From the NCBI RefSeq assembly GCF_963675165.1, contig NC_087389.1:4090830-4154829 (forward strand): DNA of 64,000 bases, given 5' to 3'. This document shows positions 10,201-21,500 of the stretch, piece after piece. Each line of letters begins with the position of its first letter. Within the stretch, counting starts at the first letter, position 1. The stretch comes from Halichondria panicea. Lineage: Eukaryota > Porifera > Demospongiae > Suberitida > Halichondriidae. The notes below the pieces were generated by a model. That model saw only the letters and a list, made by a program, of their open reading frames with translations, made no database searches and was not told the origin of the DNA. The position numbers and the translations under genes were made by a program.

Positions 10201-12939
10201 AAGTTATATTACATGTACATGTACATCTACTGCCCCCCAGGCCATATAGTTTGGCTACCCTTTTGAACTTTACACGGGGAAACAGCCATTGTATGATTAT
10301 AATCAGAGAACATAGTTAATGTTGTACCTGTGTGTCTCCTCCTTGAGTAATTATTTCATACTTTCTTTTCCTGGATACCTACATACAGTGTGATACGAGC
10401 ATAAAATATAGCAATTTTAAAGCAATGAAAACGTTATGCGATTTTTTATTTAATGCGTTTAACCCTTTCCCGGCTTTAATTAAAACAAAATAATACAGAA
10501 TAAATACATGTTTTTCTTTAAAAATCCATATCTTATGAACCATACATTGAAATCACTCGTAACTATTTCCTACAGGTAGCCCAGACCCCGGGGGTACCAT
10601 GACATCATCATCGTTACCTAGCAACTGACCACCCCCAACTAATTAGCTATTGTTTACAAACATTCACAATTATGTACATAAACAATATTATACAAAGGCA
10701 CAAAGTGACTATAGACACTAAGTAAGTGTTCTCAATGTTCTCACGGTGACATAGTTCGATCAGGATCTGCCGAAACTTCTCTGCGAGGTCGTATCAGCAG
10801 ACGCTCTTTTCCCGGGAAACGTTCTTCACCTACACACACGTTTACAAGTTCAATGGTGGCTCATGATATCCACTGCTGTACTAACTAGCCTAAGCAAACC
10901 TATACTGAAGCTATCCTGAAGCTATCAGAATACAGTATGTTGTACAAATGCTACTCTAGACTTACCAGATCCAGAAACTTGGTCCAGCTCCTTCAGGCTC
11001 CTCAGGCTCTTTATTTTTTAGCTTGAGGTAGCTTCCTACCTAGCTACGATCCCAGTCACTGTCCTCTCACTCTACAAGGCCATAAGCATCGATATTCTCA
11101 CTGTCTAGCAGCTCTAGAACCCCACTGAGGTTGTACTACAAAGATCTTGAAGTCATCATCAAACGGTCACTTTTCTTTCGACCGTACTGCACTAAGCATA
11201 CCTCGAAGCAAGATGTTGAAAATACCATGTGAAAGAGCAGCTCAATGCGCATGTGCTGGTACCTACAGCGTGCGCATAGCTCCAACACAGCCTGCACAGC
11301 AAATTTTTGAAAAATCTCGGTCCGCTGGACGACATATGTCGTCCAAAGCCGGGAAAGGGTTAATATAATTATGTTTTTGATTAAAATGCTGCAATTCAAT
11401 GGGGATTGTCTAGAGGCGTTGAATAAAAGTCAATAATTCATTGTGCGATACAAATTTAAGCGACATGGTATCCGCTTGCATAGTTAGTATCATGCATGTA
11501 TTTCTACATAGCACTAAGGTACTAGACTGGCGGCGACAGCCCCTCGTGTACCGCGAGGGACTGGCAAACTGTCTATCAGTCACTCGTCTCAGCTGCAACG
11601 AGCATTGCAGCCTATCAGATTGCTCAACGTCATATTAGCCCTGTAATTGTAACCGCACTTACACTTCAGGGGATTCAGTGCATTCCATAGTAGCTGAATC
11701 TCATAGCAAAATTTAACCACATTATCTATAACGATATTCATGTTTAGTAGTGTCATACGATCTATTACACTTCCGCTGAGACGAGTGACTGATAGGCAGT
11801 TTGCCAGTCGCTCGCGCTACACGCTCGGGCGGCTGTCACCGCCAGTCTACTAAGGTACCTTGGTGTTGTCACCGGTTTCTATCTTCAAGGTTGACGTCTT
11901 ATTGGGATCAAGACAAACCTGTTTGCCATTCAGTTGATAAATATCCACCTACAGAGATTACAAAATAATTGAAACACCGACTCTGACTTTGTACACAGTA
12001 ATACAATGTATGTTAACAGCAAAGATTGACAATACGAATTTGGTGAACCAGAGTGATACTCGGGTAACTCATATGCCTAAAGCATAGCATTTTGAGTAGC
12101 CAGCAGCTATTTGTACTAATTTTAATACTCCATAAAACAGACCCCATTAGGGAACAGGCTCAGCCTTTTAGTCTTCGTTGGGAGGTTTTGATTGCCATCC
12201 ACATGTATGCTCTATGAGTCAACAGTGAATCTTGAATCTTTGCTAACTGTTTCTCCTCTACATGTAGTACATGCAAGCTTTTAAAGGCTGTAGGGGTGAG
12301 CTACACCTAGTTTTTTACACTGTGCAAATTAACGTACATCGAATTTCAGCAATAATTTTGGCTGATTCAGGACGTGTGGTTGTCTGTTCTGGGAGGTTCT
12401 TTTAAGATTGCTGGTAGGCGTACCGAGTTAGACTATGATAGTAGTTTCTATCCGAACGTGATTTTTGGCCGTTTTATAAGTGGGTGGTTGCTTTTCAGAG
12501 GTGGTCGTTAATGGAGAATTCCTTTTAATCTCTTTGACAGCTAGTGCTACACTGTACTGACATCATGATCACCCGGCTATAACTGACTATATATCGGTCA
12601 AGGGCATACCACACACAGAGTATATATAGCTAGAGCCAGTACTAGAGCTAAATATAACATCAGCTGAATAAACCTTTCCTCGGTTTAGCAGGCATTATTC
12701 CTCCCACAAACCAACAACGCCTACAGAGGTGTTCTTCATCCCCACATGACTGTGCCAGTACTGTGTACATGACATACAAGTACACATACACTGGATGGTA
12801 GCTGCAAGAGCACCAGCTCCCTCCCACTCCACTCCTCCTCCTCCTCCACAGAGAGAGTGCTCCTCACAGCTTCCTTCAGTGGTCCTTGGCCTGCTAATGA
12901 CTTGCGTTTCTTTGCTTTAGGGGTTTCTTGACTAGCCAT
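5524..12939 (-). CDS. RNA polymerase I subunit RPA34/POLR1G-like protein, hosts a nested gene
   Basis: Minus-strand exons: 12939-12790 (ATG, Lys-rich start, then acidic VEEEEEW and ELVLLQLPSS), 11948-11859 (VDIYQLNGKQVCLD), 10378-10328 (RKRKYEIITQGG), 6330-6190 (LVEVPAIELPPA, PSGLKQRWKPFGH), 5830-5784 and 5559-5524 (VKKKSKKHSQK then stop). Phases of the first three and of the last three agree with each other. The order matches POLR1G: an 'EL-L-aP' strand, a short strand ending in a Lys/Arg-Tyr motif, a proline-rich linker, a 'PPGLRPRF-AFGG'-like motif and a lysine-rich tail. One middle exon is not resolved; a candidate starts at 10178. The whole plus-strand DUF5054 gene (6732-9636) would lie in the last long intron. 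POLR1G dimerises with POLR1E on Pol I. The alternative is two separate minus-strand genes, but the complementary halves argue for one. Confidence 0.6.
5600..5715. repeat. Short tandem duplication
   Basis: TTAAGCTTTCAACTCATACA followed by CAGGTGAGGTA occurs twice (about 5614 and 5674), with a further partial unit TTTGTATACACAGGTGAGGT between them. It lies between the last exon of the POLR1G-like gene and the start of the VWFA gene. Confidence 0.7.
6732..9636 (+). CDS. Secreted DUF5054 / GH38-like glycoside hydrolase family protein
   Basis: Three exons, 6732-6851, 7226-8037 and 8097-9636, give 823 residues with consistent phases. The start encodes a clear signal peptide (MKWCVAISLLLIAKSASLSA). 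Residues 20-105 form a small Trp- and Gly-containing beta-rich module. Next comes VVFMNHLDVGYDG, equivalent to the HxDxGW/Y metal and active-site motif at the start of GH38-type catalytic domains, then TTHPWLLDMY, WHAGPMNMQ, a DVPGMT segment, MWHPGG and GDTWIQGIASDP. This order is what I recall for DUF5054 proteins, thought to be alpha-mannosidase-like enzymes. Numerous N-glycosylation sequons fit an extracellular or lysosomal protein. A 59-bp intron (8038-8096) resolves what would otherwise look like a frameshift. The gene lies opposite to, and apparently inside an intron of, the POLR1G-like gene. Substrate is unknown. Confidence 0.85.
7164..7213 (+). repeat. (CA)n microsatellite just upstream of a splice acceptor
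   Basis: About 25 CA units end 12 bases before the 3' splice site at 7225/7226 of the DUF5054 gene, so they occupy the place of a normal polypyrimidine tract. Confidence 0.95.
10459..11363. mobile_element. piggyBac-type non-autonomous element with TTAA duplications
   Basis: The element spans 10463-11359. TTAA sits at 10459-10462 and again at 11360-11363. The ends are perfect 15-bp inverted repeats, CCCTTTCCCGGCTTT. A perfect 18-bp palindrome, GGACGACATATGTCGTCC, lies next to the right end at 11326-11343. The CCC-starting ends plus a TTAA target are diagnostic of the piggyBac superfamily. On the minus strand the interior has coding-like remnants, including LELLDSENIDAYGLVE before a stop (about 11070-11125), reminiscent of the acidic N-terminus of piggyBac transposases. 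Further open segments occur at about 10966-11010 and 10749-10828. It is therefore probably a deleted, inactive derivative. It lies in an intron of the POLR1G-like gene. Confidence 0.85.
11514..11858. mobile_element. Mutator-like MITE with 9-bp duplication, abutting a splice donor
   Basis: The element is 11523-11849 (327 bp). Inverted ends of about 72 bp begin TAGACTGGCGG and end near CACTCGTCTCAGC, with only a few mismatches. The 9-bp direct repeat CTAAGGTAC flanks it at 11514-11522 and 11850-11858. Long inverted ends plus a 9-bp duplication are typical of Mutator-like elements. The right-hand duplication, read on the minus strand, is GTACCTTAG and starts exactly at the GT of the 5' splice site after POLR1G-like exon 11948-11859. 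Confidence 0.85.
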
Positions 12940-13058
12940 ACTGCACTGAGTCCAGCACATATATAAAGCACCACGTGGTTTCAATCGGTAAAGATCAACA
13001 AAGAAACTTAAAAGGTCATCTTTAGTTGCTGCATGCTGTGGACAGGACATGACATGAC
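12940..13058. promoter_or_regulatory. Divergent promoter, POLR1G-like / BHMT-like
   Basis: Only 119 bp separate the two start codons (minus 12939, plus 13059). The interval contains a palindromic E-box, CCACGTGG, at 12971-12978. The same 8-mer occurs in the TIMMDC1/NPRL2 divergent promoter. No clear TATA box was identified. Confidence 0.6.
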
Positions 13059-15075
13059 ATGGAGCAAAGCGTAATGGAGCCTGATGCAAAGAAGAGCAGA
13101 AATGGTAAAATACAAAACAGAATCCGTTTTGCTTTTTATAGATCTGCCGTTATTATAAATCTACTGCATGAAATCTATAATATTTTGCTGGTGCCAGAAA
13201 AACCATCCAAATCTGGTTCTAACCATTGCGTTCTGTCTGGCATGGCAAGGATCTACAGTATAGGTATTTTGCGAAGCGCCTCAAAAATCGCTATAAATTA
13301 ATGCTCGCAAAACATTCTGGTATGCGTGTAGGTCTATGTCCAATTGGTCAATTCAACGTATTCGCTCAAACAATTATGGCAAGACATTTTAACTAGCTAT
13401 GATAATGTTCAGGTGAGTGGTCCTAGGTAGGCTATAGTTATTTAATAGGTTATCGCAATAGTTATATGATCGTTTAGACACTCCAATATGCCTCATTATT
13501 CCGCCTTTTAACATGCATATATGTAGGCTGAGGCTGAGATGGCTGCATTGAGGGGGTTGAGCCCCCCACACCCCTGGGCGTAGTTTCGTGCCTCTAGGAT
13601 CTGACAGATTCATTAATAGGCATTTGTGCTGCTATAATTCCAATGACTTTTGAGCTAAAATTGCATCAGAATCGATCTAAGGCCCTTAAATATCCAATTT
13701 TTCAGGGAGAGCATGCCCTGGACCCCCCTAGTTTGGCGTGCACTGAAGCATACGCTGCGGGGGCTTTGCCCATTTTCATTTTCCCAATTCCCCTCCTGCC
13801 AAAATCCTGGGTGCAGCCCTGGCCGCTTTAGTTAAAGTTTCGATATTCTGCACATAATTCTCTTCTCAGTCAAGTCTCTGGAGGAGAGACTGGCCAATGG
13901 AGAGAACATTCTCTGTGCAGAAGGTTACGTGCTGGCCCTGACCAGAATGGGGTATGTGGCATCAGGGGTATGGGTACCGGAGTTCTTGGTGGACCGTCCC
14001 GAGATACTCAGGAACCTCCACGTACAATTTGCAGACGCTGGCTCGGATGTGATCGAGGCCTACCAGGTCTGTAAACCCAGTCAGAAGCTTAGTGCATGTG
14101 TATAAGTAGTCTACAGTATACTGTGAATGCTTAGATTGTGAATGGCCAATTGCAATCCACTGCATGACCAAAGGCTATCGTTGTTTTGTGTATAGCATCC
14201 AGAAATGTCTCTTTCTCCTATTCCAGTATTTCATTGATCGTAAAAATCTAACCATGGTTGGCAAAGAAGATCGTGTGGAGGAGTACAACCGAGTGGCTTT
14301 GAGAATTGCCCGTGAGGTGGCCCAGGAAAGAGGGCTTCTGTTTGCGGGTGGAGTGGGAAATACCAACATTTTTTCTGATAAGACAATTGCTGACCCAGAA
14401 ACTGAAATCCGTTTGATTCATGAGCAGCAAGTTCGCTGGGCTAAAGAGGAAGGTGTCGATTACGTAATTGCTGAGACAATGAGCAATTATGAAGAAGCAA
14501 GAATTGCTCTTGAAGTCATCAAATCGTTTGACCTCCCTGCTGTCATCACTCTAAGTCCAATGGGGTGCAATAAAGACGGCATTGCTACAACTGTGGATGA
14601 TGTCCCGATAGCCACTGCCTGTCAGCGTTTACTGGAGCTTGGCGCTACTCTTGTAGGCAGCAACTGTTATAGAGGTCCCTCCACAATGATCAACATTATT
14701 GAAGACATTGTCAAAGTTGTACCCCCTGAAAAAGTGTGTGCACTACCTCTTGGATACCGTACGACCAAGGAGCAACCGACATGGTATGATTTAAAAGATC
14801 CTCTTTTCCCTGAGAATTTCCCCTTTACCGACGGTTTGAATCCATTCCTGGTCACCGAGAAAGAAATTGTCATATTCACGAAGCGTTGTATGGAGCTGGG
14901 CGTGAAGTACATGGGAATATGTTGTGGAAATATGGGAAGTCTCACGAGAGCCATGGCAACCACGATGGGGAAGGAGCCGTTTTTGAGCGCCTATCATGAT
15001 ATGGAGAAGCTATCCAAAGTGATGAAACACAAGAATGAACTTAGGAGTAAGAGATTGAAGGAGTATTCTAATTAA
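13059..15075 (+). CDS. Betaine-homocysteine S-methyltransferase-like enzyme
   Basis: Exons 13059-13104, 13870-14066 and 14227-15075 encode 363 residues with phases 1 and 0 at the junctions. The protein is one homocysteine S-methyltransferase domain (Pfam S-methyl_trans). It begins with a Lys-containing leader, then LEERLANGENIL, and the internal motif FAGGVGNT corresponds to VAGGVSQT in BHMT. Zinc ligands are all present: the Cys of GSNCYRGP (equivalent to Cys217 of human BHMT) and the Cys pair of GICCGN (equivalent to Cys299/300). The family transfers a methyl group from betaine or S-methylmethionine to homocysteine in the cytosol. It is shorter than human BHMT (406) at the C-terminus, so the tetramerisation tail is reduced; the methyl donor cannot be read from sequence. 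A nearer ATG at 13074 could also be used. Intron 1 carries an old repeat. Confidence 0.9.
13535..13830. mobile_element. Degenerate hAT-like element remnant in BHMT-like intron 1
   Basis: Segments such as GAGAGCATGCCCTGGACCCC, GGGGGCTTTGCCC and AAAATCCTGGGTGCAGCCCT resemble the interior and one end of common hAT-like MITEs. The other terminus and the target duplication are not recognisable. Confidence 0.4.
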
Positions 15076-15565
15076 TAAGCAGCCTAAGAAACTTTTTTCT
15101 ATGTATAATTTATTTTTATGGGGAGTAACTTCACCATGAGCTTCTTGTTAATTGTGTAGGGCTACATAACATGTTTCCCTAAATAGTTGTATGCATGGCG
15201 ATTAGCTAATTCTAAGCTGTTACAGTCTTAGATTCAGTGACTGTTGTTGCTGTGGATGCCTTTTACGCTCATTGTTCACATTTAGGTGGAACGTTTGAGT
15301 TGATTTCGCATGCCCAATTATAGGAATTTAACTCTATTAAAACTGTTCCAGAGAATTCCTTTTCAATGATTCTCACATTTGAGTGTTCCATGGATGCATA
15401 GTTGACAATATAGTTATGGAATAATAATGGTGTTCTGTATTATTGTGCTCAATATCGAAATGGTATTGTCCTAGCTAGACTAAGTAGACTGGTCTACTCA
15501 GATTGTTTTGACCTTGTTTGCATCATCTTACTGAGAAGATCTTTACCACACATTGCTTGCATGCC
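15076..15565. other. Intergenic spacer BHMT-like to FBXO3
   Basis: This 490-bp gap lies between two plus-strand genes. It should hold the 3' end of the BHMT-like transcript and the FBXO3 promoter. I see no coding sequence or repeat in it. Confidence 0.5.
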
Positions 15566-18500
15566 ATGGCTGAAGCCAGCTCTTTCCTGACCCTCACCTG
15601 GGACCTTCATGACCTCATCTTCTCCTATCTCACTCCTCAGGACCTGTGCAGGTATGAAGGTGCATGGTTGCCCTAATAATTACATCAATATTGAACCAGT
15701 GGTTAATATAAGGGAATGACTCCCTCGCTACAATATCAATGTTTAGTGTATGGCCACTTTTTGCTCAGCATACGCTAATGTTACTAAGATGTATATACAG
15801 CTAATACAACTTGAGCCCGAGGGCAAGAGTTGTATTAGCAGTACATCACGAGGGCATGACATTAGATCTAATAGAGATAACCTTATTGCTGATTCGATTA
15901 CCGTAAAGCGGGTAATTTTCGTGGGGTAAAATATTCGTTATTTTCGTGGGCAGGCTAACCTCCACGAAATGTTATCGTAGGCATGGCTTATCTGAACGTA
16001 GGAATGTCGTTCAGCCACGAGACTAAACGAAATTTTTACTCACGAAAACTACCGTTTCTCGAGTTGAACGAATTTTTTACCCCACGAAACTTACCCGCTA
16101 TACGGTAATAGTATGGCTAAGAGTGCTATTAATCCCTTATTGCACGAGTAGCCATACTATTGATTGTTAATTGTTTGTGATGCAGATTAGGGGGAGTGTG
16201 TCAATATTGGAGGAGCTCAGTCACACAGTGCAATCAGTTGTGGAAGCGTCACTGTAGGAAGGTGTGGTTTCAACACGAGTGAGTCTATTATAATTATTAC
16301 TAGGTACGTATACACACACGCATGATTAGCCTCGCACAGAGTTGTATTAAGTACAATTTTAGGAGAAAGAAGGAGAGTAGACTTGCTAGAGAGTATAGAG
16401 AATGAGATTTGGATATGATTATAAAATAACAAATACATATTGATTAAACTCCTGCATGGGTGTTTATTTCATATCAAAGTCTGTAAAGGGCGTTTATGCT
16501 TATTCGAACAGGCGTTTATTGTTTTGTCTACTCCACACTCTTGCACAGCAGCAGTTATTATGCTCTTTTTGGCTGCTGCCACAGCTCTCAGCTTAAATCT
16601 TAAGTCGTAGGAGTGGTGTTTAGGGCTTGGCAAATTTTATGCTAGCATAATTTTAGGGAGACTTCTAGCAACAAGCATATTAAGGCACTTAATTTGACCT
16701 TCAGACCTGTAAGCACTAGCCACTATATAAGCAGGCATGGAAGAGTATTTTCTCTTTCAGCACAGAGGATTATAATCTATTCACTTTTTCTGTAATACTA
16801 CCTCCTTGGTCCCGGGCCGATTTTTTTTTTGAAGTTGAAAATACTACAACGAGGCTACGTACCTTATGTAGTGCTATCAATACAACTACAAATGAATAAT
16901 GGGTACAACAAACTGGAATAATAGGCTGACTTTTTGAAAAGAATAATAGGCAAAATAAAAAGCGTAATTTGCCAAGGCCTAGTGGTGTTTCTCCCTCTGT
17001 GTTGGTATCTCTCTATCTGCCATCATAAATAATATCTATTATTCTATGCTGCCATGCTTGTAACTGGTTCCACGTGCTAGTTCAGCTCCATCCACAGTGC
17101 CACGCCTCATGCATGGGCGATTATTTAAGATGGGGCGTTTATTGACAAAGACAGAGCTTTTACCATGGGCGTTTAAATACGGTATACATTTTTTGGTTAG
17201 AATCAGTCTCTCAAGAACTCTGCTATCTCTTTCTAAGGCTTTGTTCATACATGTATGAGACTCTTATACGGCTACAGCCTAAGCTAGCTCTTCCAGCTAG
17301 TACGTAACTTTTATTCTCTGCATAATTATGCCAATAGTAGATCAGTTTGGAGGTAAAAAAGATTAACCGAATGTAACCACACCCAATTCCGTGTTCCTGA
17401 AGCGTGACGTACATTCCTGAGCGTGACATACATACATACATATACAGAGATATGATGCAGTATTAGTTGCCTCGCGCTAAGGCGCTCGGCAATTATTAAT
17501 TTTCGCTGTACATTGTACATGTATATATATTGTATATGTTTTTTGATTAAACTTCCCCCTCCCATATCTCCCTTTTTCTCTTCCCCCAGACTGCCCTCTG
17601 ATTGTGACAGTTGGTACCAGTCATGGCTGAGAATGGCGAGGGAGTACGGTCGCTATATAAACTGCTACGCTGATGTAAAGAGGGCGTGGTGTAGGATTGA
17701 GGAGTTTTTGTTAGCTCACAAGATTGTTATAAATGTAGAACTCACTGGTAAGTGTGTACAGAGCTTATCTCTGTTTTTCTTTGTAGTGATGAAGTTCGAA
17801 ACAAGTAAATACATTACATCAACAGTATATAAGAAGAGAAGAGTGTCGAACTACCGATACCTCTACACAAAACATTGTGCACAATTTAATTACTCGCACG
17901 TGATAAGTATTGCTACCTTAACTATGTTAACTGTGACGTTTGTAGGGGTGTGGTAATTGATTAATGACATCTGATTCTAGCTATAGTCGTTCGTGTTCAG
18001 CTGCTCACTACACACTGATAGGCGCACAAAATTCATCTAATAGAGACAATAGTCAGTTGATCCTCTTCACTTGCACTGTTAATAACTGTTAACAAATTCT
18101 GTGCATTGCGTAATGGATGCACAAGCTTGCGCAAACGTCATCAATTGCGAGTTGCTCCACGTGCAATTGACTGGATGTCATGTTACCTTTTTGTGTAGAG
18201 CTATCAGTATAGCTCTTCTCTTCTTATATACTCTTGATTATCAGTATAGCTCTTCTCTTCTTATATACTCTTGATTATACTATAATGGTAGGTTTTCATT
18301 TGTGTACAAACCATGTATATACGTATACCAAGCTCGGAGAACATGCACTGTTGTACATAATTATGATCAGATCCAATTTATACATGAGAGACCAATCTTC
18401 TGACCTCATTTGAGTACGGGCAGTATACGTAGATATCTTAAACAATTGTTTCTAGCTATTTTTCACTGGTTAGTATGTACACAGAGCTTGTCACTCAAGA

Positions 18501-21500
18501 TTGTTACGTGACAACATGACTTCTCTGGTTTGCAGAGAAACGTACTGAGGATGAAATAACAAAGGCAGAGCAGGAGTTGGGGTGAGGAGATGCCTTAAAT
18601 TTCCATTTTCCACCTGTTCCCTTTTATCTGCATTATTATATCAAGCACGTAGAAAGTTTATGTCATGTTTTAATCCTCCCACACCCTCCCTTCCTGCAGA
18701 CTGACGTTCCCTGATGACCTGAGGCTATCCATGCGTTTCCATGACGGCCTCTCCTCTTTCCTGGGTGTGCTGGAGTTCTACTATTTCCAATCCATTCTCA
18801 CGCTGCACTCGCTAAGTGACCTGGTGTGTACTAGCTTGACCCATTAGGCCTTTTCTTTGTGTGTTTAGATATCTTCTGTCAGTCCGATAACAACACTTTG
18901 AGTGCCAACTTGTTTATACCGATAGTCTAAGAGCAGAGGTAAAAAATATTTGTCTGAATGTGTATGGGCGATCATACCACACAGTTGTCCTTATTACCAT
19001 TGTATTTAGGTTGAGTTACATCGGTCTGCGACGGAGGAGTCCTTCTATTGCCCCTCCCACGGGAACACTCAGTATCTGCAGATTGTGTCCGGGTGGCCAA
19101 ACAAGAACACAGCTGCTGGGTTGTTACTAGCCCTCCATGAGTGTAAGGAAACGCCCCCTGGTCATGTGATCTGGATGTCCACTGTCGTAAGTTGGTATGT
19201 GTGATTCAAAGTTATAGAGGATTGAAGCAAAACATGGTTTTATTGATCGTGTATATGGTAGTGTATACATGTAGGAAAGAAATGGAATCTTAAGTGATCT
19301 ATGTTTAAATTTCTCTAATGCACATAATTATTAGTCTAAGAGCTTCTGAAACAATCCTAGGAATACAGTGTGATACTTCTGCACATGTACATGTCAAGTA
19401 GTACATGTACCACACACCATGCATTCAGGGTTGGACGGAGGAGCCGCTCTTCAACGACCAAACAATAAACCACAGTGGAGTGCTCAAAAACTGCTCAGTG
19501 GGACTCATCGGAAAATGTTAGCGTTAATTTAGTGTTTGCTTAGTTGTTAAGTACTCGTTACATAATTACTACAGTACATAGGCCAGGCCTCACTTAGACA
19601 AGGTCATGGTTGTAATGCTCGGGCACACTATAATAGGACTAGACTACAATTATTGTCAAATCTAATTTTGCTATTGGAAGAAGGCCTTCTCAAAGTGTAG
19701 TATAATTACTATCTGTAAGTTTATAGCGAGCATTCTGTTTGGTGAATGAGGAAAATGTTTTTATTTTGGCGATCTTGCTTTGCTTCACATTCATTGATTA
19801 CGTGAGGCATGCACAGCTCCTATAGATCATTGGTAAGTTATCATGTAACTTGGTGATCCTCACCTACATTCACCAAATCACTCAACTTTCCCACTGTACA
19901 GCATAATTATACTTTTGAGTAGAGACATGATGAAGATCATTGAATAAAGCAATTCCATGCAGCCATGCTGTTCAAAGATTGGCTGCTTGACTGTGCACAA
20001 AAGCTGCCCTGCTATCCCATAATGCCTGACAAGAGACAAGCGTTCATCATGAGGTGAGTCATGTAACCCCTGCAAGGTATGGTGTGGGGGGTTTGGTTGC
20101 TGGATAATGAAGCTCGATTTACTAAATTACGTGCCCAATTCAAATGCTGTGGAGTGTCTGTCAGTATGCTGACTGCATATTTGAGACCTTATCTCACTGT
20201 ATATCTTCTATGAAAACTGTTTGTCATTAATTAATTGAGCTGTCATAGGTTTGTTTACGTAGCTCCGAAACAAGGCACAGTTTCTAGATGCACGTATTAT
20301 TGAAGCTTTGTCACTCCCTACGCACACTCCAGGTTCTATCGTGATCCCAGCGAAGTTGCTACCACAGGACACTTTACCATCCGAGTGGGTACCGCCCTGG
20401 ATCCATCCATGGGTACCATGTACCAAACCAATACCTCAGATTCCATTCCCATTCTGCCCCTACCCATTATCCCGTTACTGACCACTGGAGGGAGCTACGC
20501 CTACTGGATAGAGTGAGTGAGAGTGTGTGTAATGTGTGTCAGAAGTGATTAGAGCCAGGAGTGCACTCCTGTTGGAGCGTAGCAGCTATTCCCTATTGAA
20601 ATAGATAGCGTTCACTCTGTGAAATGCTTAGGTTATACCATATTACTAGAATATTTTGCAGGTGAAACCTTTGTGAATGAGCCAAATTAGCAAAAAAATG
20701 ACTCTTTGCTATCTAACTATTGCGTTCTGGCAAGGATCATGTGTATTTTATTCTTGATAAACCCTCACAAAAGTTTGCATAGTGTGATGGTCACAAAGCA
20801 TTCTAGTAATACGGTATGTTGTAGAGAGCAACCAAGTACAATTAGGTGGCAAGTTTTTGAATATGTGAAAGAGGCAGCTGGTTTCACTATGTGTGATCAT
20901 AGATTGAAGAGTTACAACTCTTCTTTTAACGCTTCAATCTATGATGTGATGTGTTGTTTATCGTATGCAGGATCAAGATGCATGACGACGCTCCCAAAGA
21001 CGGTGAGTTGCTACTTATAGTGACATATACATATCTTCTCAATGGTTAAAATAATATTTATAGTCTGATAGCAGCTTCGTCCATTGTCCATTGTGTGCCC
21101 TCAAATATGCTGAGCTATATACTATAAAAGTCTCAACCAATCAACAGGTTCATTTTTAGTATCAATGTACGTAAGCAAGTTTATAGTTTGCCTTGCTTAA
21201 GAATAACATACTATCCTTCTACACACGTTATCGTTGCCATGTTTCATTGCAGAGAGGTGTCAGCTTGTGAGCCGTCGCTGGGTTATCCGCTACGCTAGTG
21301 GGGAGGTGGAGTCTGTGGATGGGCCGGGGGTAATTGGAGAGACCCCTGTGTTTACCCCCGGGCACATACACCAGTATGCCAGCTGTACACGATTCATAAA
21401 TGAGGACTACTGCACCATGGAGGGTCACTACACCATGCGCTACTTGAATAAAGGTTTGTTTATAATACCTACATTGTAACATGTTTAATAGCACAATCCT

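Noticed and set aside
10140-10320. Plus-strand open stretch (VFEDIEKLGFKQWQEV)
   Set aside because: It has some coding character but no splice partner or start, and it lies in the POLR1G-like intron region where a minus-strand exon is expected.
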